Of a stretch of DNA of 11,714 nt, positions 8,555 through 11,714 are shown piece after piece. A program made the translations under genes and the position numbers. The DNA is from an uncultured bacterium (GTDB taxonomy: Bacteria; Bacteroidota; Bacteroidia; Sphingobacteriales; Sphingobacteriaceae): positions 1-11,714 of the forward strand of contig CAJBVG010000004.1 of assembly GCA_903958995.1 (NCBI GenBank), in the 5' to 3' direction. The notes below the pieces were generated by a model that worked only from the letters and a program-made list of their open reading frames with translations, was not told the origin of the DNA and ran no database searches. Position 1 is the first letter of the stretch, and each line of letters opens with the position of its first letter.

Positions 8555-9207
8555 TATGCTACGGTAAAAATCTTCATTAATGTTTCGTAATTCAATTCGT
8601 TTAAATCTGGATAAACCACATCCGCTTCACTTAACACTTCTGGCTCTCCAATTCCTATAGTAAAAAACCCACCAGTTTTCGCAGCTTTTACTCCGCTAAT
8701 TGCATCTTCAAAAACTATACATTCAGAAGGATCGCAATTCATTGCAGCTGCTCCTAATAAAAAAACCTCCGGATCTGGTTTTGATTTGGAGGTTTTTGTA
8801 CCATCAATAATGGCATCAAAATAGTGTGTAATATTAACTCGATCTAAAATTAGCTTTGCATTCTTACTAGCCGAACCAAGAGAAATCTTGATATGATTAT
8901 CTTTTAAACTTTTAAGCAATTCCTTGCAATTTGGCAGTACTTCGTCTTCTGGCATCTGTGTGACTAAGTCTAGATACCAATTGTTTTTGCGTTCTTTCCA
9001 AACTTCTCGTTCCGAAGACGTTGACACAATATTTGTTTTCGCTAAAATATAATTTAATGAAGCATCTCTCGATAGCCCTTTTAGGTTCTCATTATCATGT
9101 TCAGTAAAATCAACGCCGAGTTCATTGGCTAATCGTTTCCAAGCAACAAAATGATATTTAGCAGTATCTACTAGTACACCATCTAAATCAAAAATACAGG
9201 CTTTCAT
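8554..9207 (-). CDS. pgmB: Beta-phosphoglucomutase
   Basis: This HAD-superfamily mutase converts beta-D-glucose-1-phosphate to glucose-6-phosphate in the cytoplasm. The 217-residue protein has the family's signature residues. The DLDGVLVDT motif gives nucleophile D7 and acid/base D9. The cap domain holds GLSRDASL, with R47 matching the substrate-phosphate Arg of the Lactococcus enzyme. S112-A113-S114 form motif II, K143 lies in SKPDPE, and the magnesium-binding E167-D168 lie in VFEDAISGVKAA. The gene sits between the kinase (3-nt gap) and maltose phosphorylase (1-nt TAATG overlap), so the three cytoplasmic steps are encoded consecutively. The GH65 neighbour makes the beta-anomer-specific assignment much safer than a generic HAD phosphatase call. 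Confidence 0.96.
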   Translation of the reverse strand: MKACIFDLDGVLVDTAKYHFVAWKRLANELGVDFTEHDNENLKGLSRDASLNYILAKTNIVSTSSEREVWKERKNNWYLDLVTQMPEDEVLPNCKELLKSLKDNHIKISLGSASKNAKLILDRVNITHYFDAIIDGTKTSKSKPDPEVFLLGAAAMNCDPSECIVFEDAISGVKAAKTGGFFTIGIGEPEVLSEADVVYPDLNELNYETLMKIFTVA

Positions 9208-9210
9208 TAA

Positions 9211-10077
9211 TTACGCTAATTCTTGTTGAAATTGATATTTAATGTGGTATTCTAATAAGTTCATAATTGGCTCCTTAATAATCTTGCCAATTTTCACATT
9301 ATTCTCTTTTGCTACTATCATTAATTCTTCTTGAAAATGGAATGCTACTGAACCAATGAAGTTAACAGTAATTTCTTGATAGTTCGAGAAACAACAAACG
9401 TGATATTCGAAAAATTCACGCATACCCTGCATAATAAAATTATTGATAAACGGATCTGCTTTATGACGACCAACAAATCTGGTAAAGCTTGCTAAGTATA
9501 CATTAGCATTAGGCTTATTGTATACACGATCAAATATCATTTCTTTTGTTAACCCGAATTCCTTATCAAAATCGTATGCAATTTCTTTAGGTAGTTTTTT
9601 ATACAAATATGCAGCAATAAGCTTTTTGCCTAAATAAGATCCCGATGCTTCATCACCTAGTATATAGGCCAATGCAGGAACCACTTCTGTAATGGTAGTA
9701 CCATCATACATACAAGAGTTCGAACCTGTGCCAATGATACAAGTAATGTTAGTTTCACCATCGAATGTAGAATAAGCAGCTGCCTTTAGATCGTGATCAA
9801 CAAATACTTTTGCATTGGTAAACGCTTTTTCTAAAGCTTTTTTAACAATGTTATTTAAGTCTTTATTTTCACAACCTGCACCGTAGAAATAAACACGTTC
9901 TACTTTTACTGCGATATGCCCTAGATCTTTATGTGAGGTTACATTCTCATAAATAAAATCAGTACTGTGAAAAAAAGGATTATAACCCATGGTTTTATAT
10001 AAATCCATGTAATTACCAGATTGGTCTACTAATAACCAATCACATTTTGTTGAACCACTCTCCGCAATTAAATACAT
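9211..10077 (-). CDS. BadF/BadG/BcrA/BcrD-type sugar kinase (N-acetylglucosamine kinase-like), probable glucose kinase
   Basis: This 288-residue ASKHA-fold kinase starts MYLIAESGSTKCDW, the standard N-terminus of Bacteroidota GlcNAc-kinase-like BadF proteins. That is why the ATG at 10077 is chosen over one 23 codons upstream, whose extra residues are basic, AT-encoded and unlike the family. Visible motifs are phosphate-1 ESGSTK (6-11), D96 in VDHDLKAAA (catalytic-base position), phosphate-2 IIGTGSNS (114-121), LGDEASGSYLG (140-150) and a late GSVA (242-245). The family transfers phosphate from ATP to hexoses or N-acetylhexosamines. As first gene of the maltose operon, directly before pgmB and the phosphorylase, its likely job here is to phosphorylate the glucose released by maltose phosphorolysis. 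That is inference: GlcNAc or another amino sugar remains possible, and no other glucokinase is visible in the window. Confidence 0.88.
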   Translation of the reverse strand: MYLIAESGSTKCDWLLVDQSGNYMDLYKTMGYNPFFHSTDFIYENVTSHKDLGHIAVKVERVYFYGAGCENKDLNNIVKKALEKAFTNAKVFVDHDLKAAAYSTFDGETNITCIIGTGSNSCMYDGTTITEVVPALAYILGDEASGSYLGKKLIAAYLYKKLPKEIAYDFDKEFGLTKEMIFDRVYNKPNANVYLASFTRFVGRHKADPFINNFIMQGMREFFEYHVCCFSNYQEITVNFIGSVAFHFQEELMIVAKENNVKIGKIIKEPIMNLLEYHIKYQFQQELA

Positions 10078-10089
10078 CTTATGAATATT

Positions 10090-10101
10090 AATTATATAAT
10101 T
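10090..10101. promoter_or_regulatory. Perfect 12-bp AT-only palindrome upstream of the kinase
   Basis: AATTATATAATT is its own reverse complement and lies 12 bp upstream of the kinase ATG. It could be a second binding site or part of a 5' leader, but AT-only palindromes are common by chance in DNA of this composition, so this is weak. Confidence 0.2.
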
Positions 10102-10153
10102 TTTTCTTATGTTTACTTTATTGTAAGTCACATTTCTGCCTCGCAATTTAATA

Positions 10154-10170
10154 GTAATTGTACAAATTAC
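10154..10170. promoter_or_regulatory. Candidate operator, inverted repeat GTAATT-N5-AATTAC
   Basis: The sequence GTAATTGTACAAATTAC is a perfect 6-bp inverted repeat around a 5-bp spacer, and its centre contains the 8-bp palindrome TTGTACAA. It lies 28 bp upstream of the NrtR-type start and 76 bp upstream of the kinase start. Such a site is the right size for a dimeric winged-helix repressor. Whether the NrtR-type protein, the Crp/Fnr protein or neither binds it cannot be told from one copy. Confidence 0.4.
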
Positions 10171-10198
10171 AATAAGTATTTCTTTTGAAGAAAAAAAA

Positions 10199-10921
10199 AT
10201 GAAAAATAAGCAGTCATACTTTCAAAATTACGTATCAGTCGATTGTGTTGTACTCGGATATGATGAAGTGGAAAATCGCCTACAAGCACTCCTAATTAAA
10301 CAGAAAAACCCTCATAAACAGAACGTTGATAGTTTTAAATCCCAATATGCATTACCTGGTGATTTAATAAAGGAAGACGAAAGTTTGGATGATGCGGCGA
10401 TCAGAGTACTTAATGAATTAACACATATTAAAGGGCTTTATTTACAGCAATTCTTCACTTTTGGCCACCCAGAGCGTGTAGCAGACCCAAAAGATGCTGA
10501 ATGGTTGAAAGGTTACCGTAAGGACCCAAATGCAAGAGTAATTACAATTGCCTATTTGGCATTAGTAAGAATTGACCATATTAATCCTCAAGCAGGTTCT
10601 TTCGCTGAAAATACCATCTGGAGAAGCATTAAAAAAATTCCAAAATTAGCATTCGACCATAATGTAATTTTAAATAAAGCACTAGAAATCATTAAAGAAC
10701 ATCCAGAACATCATATTATGGGCCGTGAACTTTTACCCCCTAAGTTTACGTTGAGCCAATTACAGAATCTTTATGAAGCCATGTCTAATGTGCAATTGGA
10801 TAAGCGAAATTTCCGTAAATCAATAAAAACAGCTGATTATCTAATTCCTTTAGATGAAAAGCAAACAGGCGTTTTACATAAGCCTGCTCAATTTTTCTCC
10901 TTTAAAAAAGCTAAGAAATAA
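10199..10921 (+). CDS. NrtR-type transcriptional regulator (Nudix domain plus winged helix)
   Basis: This is a 240-residue DNA-binding regulator. Residues about 10-145 form a Nudix-fold domain. Residues about 180-237 form the C-terminal winged helix characteristic of the NrtR family: FTLSQLQNLYEAM, then LDKRNFRKSI, then HKPAQFFSF. The Nudix box region (54-79) is degenerate. It begins GDLIKEDESL, and where active hydrolases have REUxEE it reads RVLNEL, so catalytic glutamates are missing and the domain is probably a ligand sensor. NrtR proteins sense ADP-ribose in NAD metabolism, and Bacteroides AraR is an arabinose-sensing member, so sugar sensing is known in this fold. It is divergent from the maltose operon and shares a TAATG junction with the Crp/Fnr gene. 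Regulation of the maltose operon is inferred from position; the ligand is unknown. Confidence 0.88.
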   Translation: MKNKQSYFQNYVSVDCVVLGYDEVENRLQALLIKQKNPHKQNVDSFKSQYALPGDLIKEDESLDDAAIRVLNELTHIKGLYLQQFFTFGHPERVADPKDAEWLKGYRKDPNARVITIAYLALVRIDHINPQAGSFAENTIWRSIKKIPKLAFDHNVILNKALEIIKEHPEHHIMGRELLPPKFTLSQLQNLYEAMSNVQLDKRNFRKSIKTADYLIPLDEKQTGVLHKPAQFFSFKKAKK

Positions 10922-11541
10922 TGAAGATTGACGATATCGAAGAATTACATAAAAACCCAGCTCTTAGAGCTAAAATTGAAGAATTAGGGGTTATTAAGCA
11001 TATTAAACAAGATGATATTCTTCTTCGTGAAGATTCTTACATTAATTCCATTCCTATTTTATTGAGTGGCGCGCTGAAAGTTACTCGTAAAGATTCCGAC
11101 GGAAAAGAATTTTTAATCTATTATATAAAACCAGGAGAAAGCTGCGTAATGTCACTTTTAGGCAGTATGTATGCTGAAAAAAGCCATATACAAGCCATTG
11201 CCGAAGAAGATTCAGAATTACTCATTATCCCTATTTCAGCTTCTGCAGATTGGATTCGTGAATTCCCAGAATGGACAGCCTATTTCTTCAGAATATTTCA
11301 AAAACGCTTCGAAGAACTCCTTCAAGTAGTTGATTCTGTTGCTTTTCAAAAAATGGATACCCGAATTTTAAGCTTTTTGCAGAAAAAGTCTGAAATCAAC
11401 CAACATAAATCAATTCAAATTACCCACCAACAAATCGCTGATGAGCTTGGTACCGTTAGAGAAGTGGTTTCTCGCATCTTAAAACAACTCGAACGAGAAG
11501 GCCAAATTCTACTCGCTCGAAATAATATTACCCTTCTGTAA
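10921..11541 (+). CDS. Crp/Fnr-family transcriptional regulator
   Basis: This 206-residue protein has an N-terminal cyclic-nucleotide-binding-type beta-roll (about 20-105), a long dimerisation helix (about 112-140) and a C-terminal helix-turn-helix (ITHQQIADELGTVREVVSRILKQLEREG, about 167-194). The recognition helix starts near T178. The stretch after PGE (71-73), where E. coli CRP has the GE...RS phosphate-binding signature, reads CVMSLLGSMYAEKSH here, so cAMP binding is doubtful. There is no FNR-like cysteine cluster; the only cysteine is C75. The signal is therefore unknown. The start codon overlaps the NrtR-type stop by one base, implying coupled translation and a two-gene regulator operon. 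It may act on the maltose operon or on distant genes. Confidence 0.92.
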   Translation: MKIDDIEELHKNPALRAKIEELGVIKHIKQDDILLREDSYINSIPILLSGALKVTRKDSDGKEFLIYYIKPGESCVMSLLGSMYAEKSHIQAIAEEDSELLIIPISASADWIREFPEWTAYFFRIFQKRFEELLQVVDSVAFQKMDTRILSFLQKKSEINQHKSIQITHQQIADELGTVREVVSRILKQLEREGQILLARNNITLL

Positions 11542-11587
11542 CATTTGCTACATTTTGTTTTCTTGAGAATAGTGATATTTGATTTAA

Positions 11588-11710
11588 GTTACACGTTACT
11601 TTGTTACTAGGTTATTAAGTTATTTTGATAAATAATTAAAACCTATTAACTCAATAACCCAATAACTCAATAACTCAATAACCAAATAACTTAGTAACTA
11701 AATAACATAT
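11588..11710. repeat. Inverted array of 8-bp units (GTTAYTNN / TAACYNAA) after the Crp/Fnr gene; probable terminator
   Basis: The left arm has GTTA cores at 11588, 11595, 11603, 11611 and 11619, 8 bp apart except for one 7-bp step. The right arm has TAAC cores at 11647, 11655, 11663, 11671, 11679, 11687, 11695 and 11703, each exactly 8 bp apart. The arms can pair in more than one register. One pairs 11595-11624 with 11677-11706 (26 of 30 positions including one wobble, with an unbroken 14-bp block 11603-11616 with 11685-11698). Another pairs 11610-11622 with 11647-11659 with one mismatch. It starts 46 nt after the Crp/Fnr stop, so a 3'-end or terminator role is inferred. The rest of 11542-11714 shows no gene. 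Confidence 0.72.
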
Positions 11711-11714
11711 TCAC

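Larger units (their letters stand above)
1188..10077 (-). other. Six-gene maltodextrin utilisation operon
   Basis: Transcription order is kinase, pgmB, maltose phosphorylase, large GH13, small GH13, MFS permease. Junctions measured from the sequence are a 3-nt gap, 1-nt overlap, 11-nt overlap, 8-nt overlap and 6-nt gap, leaving no room for internal promoters outside coding sequence. The cytoplasmic enzymes come first, then the exported enzymes, then the transporter. The only space for an operon promoter and operator is the divergent region 10078-10198. Confidence 0.88.
10078..10198. promoter_or_regulatory. Divergent control region between the maltose operon and the regulator genes
   Basis: These 121 bp separate the kinase start from the NrtR-type start and must serve both directions. 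The sequence is very AT-rich and holds two inverted repeats, listed separately. I looked for the Bacteroidota promoter pattern (TTTG near -33, TAnnTTTG near -7). Only partial matches are present, for example TAATTTG read on the minus strand within 10154-10170, so I place no promoter exactly. Neither flanking gene shows a convincing Shine-Dalgarno sequence; the plus-strand gene is preceded by GAAG and a run of A. Confidence 0.6.

Noticed and set aside
10078..10146. 23-codon N-terminal extension of the BadF-type kinase from an upstream ATG
   Set aside because: The family begins at the MYLIAESGSTK motif. The extension is lysine/asparagine-rich AT-encoded sequence, runs through the control region, and adds nothing homologous.
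10120..10198. Exact Bacteroidota -33/-7 promoter in the divergent region
   Set aside because: Only partial matches to TAnnTTTG with no properly spaced TTTG were found on either strand, so no promoter coordinates are claimed.
10191..10199. Poly-A run directly before the NrtR-type start codon as a slippage or frameshift site
   Set aside because: The run ends at the start codon of an intact frame, so no frameshift is needed. In AT-rich Bacteroidota leaders such runs are ordinary.
11588..11710. Possible CRISPR or short tandem-repeat array
   Set aside because: Units are 8 bp, degenerate, without spacers, and arranged as two inverted arms; this fits a hairpin-forming gene-end element, not CRISPR.
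1..11714. Mobile element, defence system or integration signals
   Set aside because: No transposase, integrase, tRNA gene, direct-repeat boundary or defence gene is visible; gene content is coherent carbohydrate metabolism throughout.

Overview
This window looks like a low-GC Bacteroidota genome (Flavobacteriia, Chitinophagia or a relative; the sequence alone does not fix the order). The signs are: AT-rich DNA, no clear Shine-Dalgarno sites, Bacteroidota-style Sec signal peptides with Ala|Gln cleavage sites, SusA/cyclomaltodextrinase-type GH13 enzymes, and a maltose phosphorylase plus beta-phosphoglucomutase route. It carries a starch/maltodextrin utilisation locus of nine protein genes and no RNA genes. 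Almost every base is coding.

Layout. (1) 1-1101, plus strand: the 3' part of a cyclomaltodextrinase/neopullulanase-like GH13 gene that begins before the window. (2) 1091-1188: an inverted array of degenerate 8-bp units between two convergent genes, running flush to both stop codons. (3) 1188-10077, minus strand: a tight six-gene operon. In transcription order it encodes a BadF-type sugar kinase, beta-phosphoglucomutase, maltose phosphorylase (GH65), a large exported GH13 with extra N-terminal beta domains, a smaller exported GH13, and an MFS sugar permease. Spacings are +3, -1, -11, -8 and +6 nt. (4) 10078-10198: a divergent control region holding the inverted repeat GTAATT-N5-AATTAC. (5) 10199-11541, plus strand: a two-gene regulator operon, an NrtR-type Nudix/winged-helix regulator and a Crp/Fnr-type regulator, sharing a TAATG junction. 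(6) 11542-11714: a second inverted octamer array with a different unit (GTTAYTNN).

How the genes fit together (inference from families). The exported GH13 enzymes cut alpha-glucans and cyclic or linear maltodextrins to maltose. The MFS permease imports it. Maltose phosphorylase splits it with phosphate into glucose and beta-glucose-1-phosphate, and PgmB turns the latter into glucose-6-phosphate. The remaining free glucose would be phosphorylated by the BadF-type kinase, which would close the pathway. No LacI-type MalR and no SusC/SusD genes are inside the window. The adjacent regulators are instead a Nudix-fold protein with a degenerate Nudix box and a Crp/Fnr protein without the usual cAMP-pocket signature.

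The enzymes are recognisable family members. The less ordinary points are the choice of regulators, the candidate operator, the kinase's inferred role, and the two octamer-periodic palindromes at gene ends.
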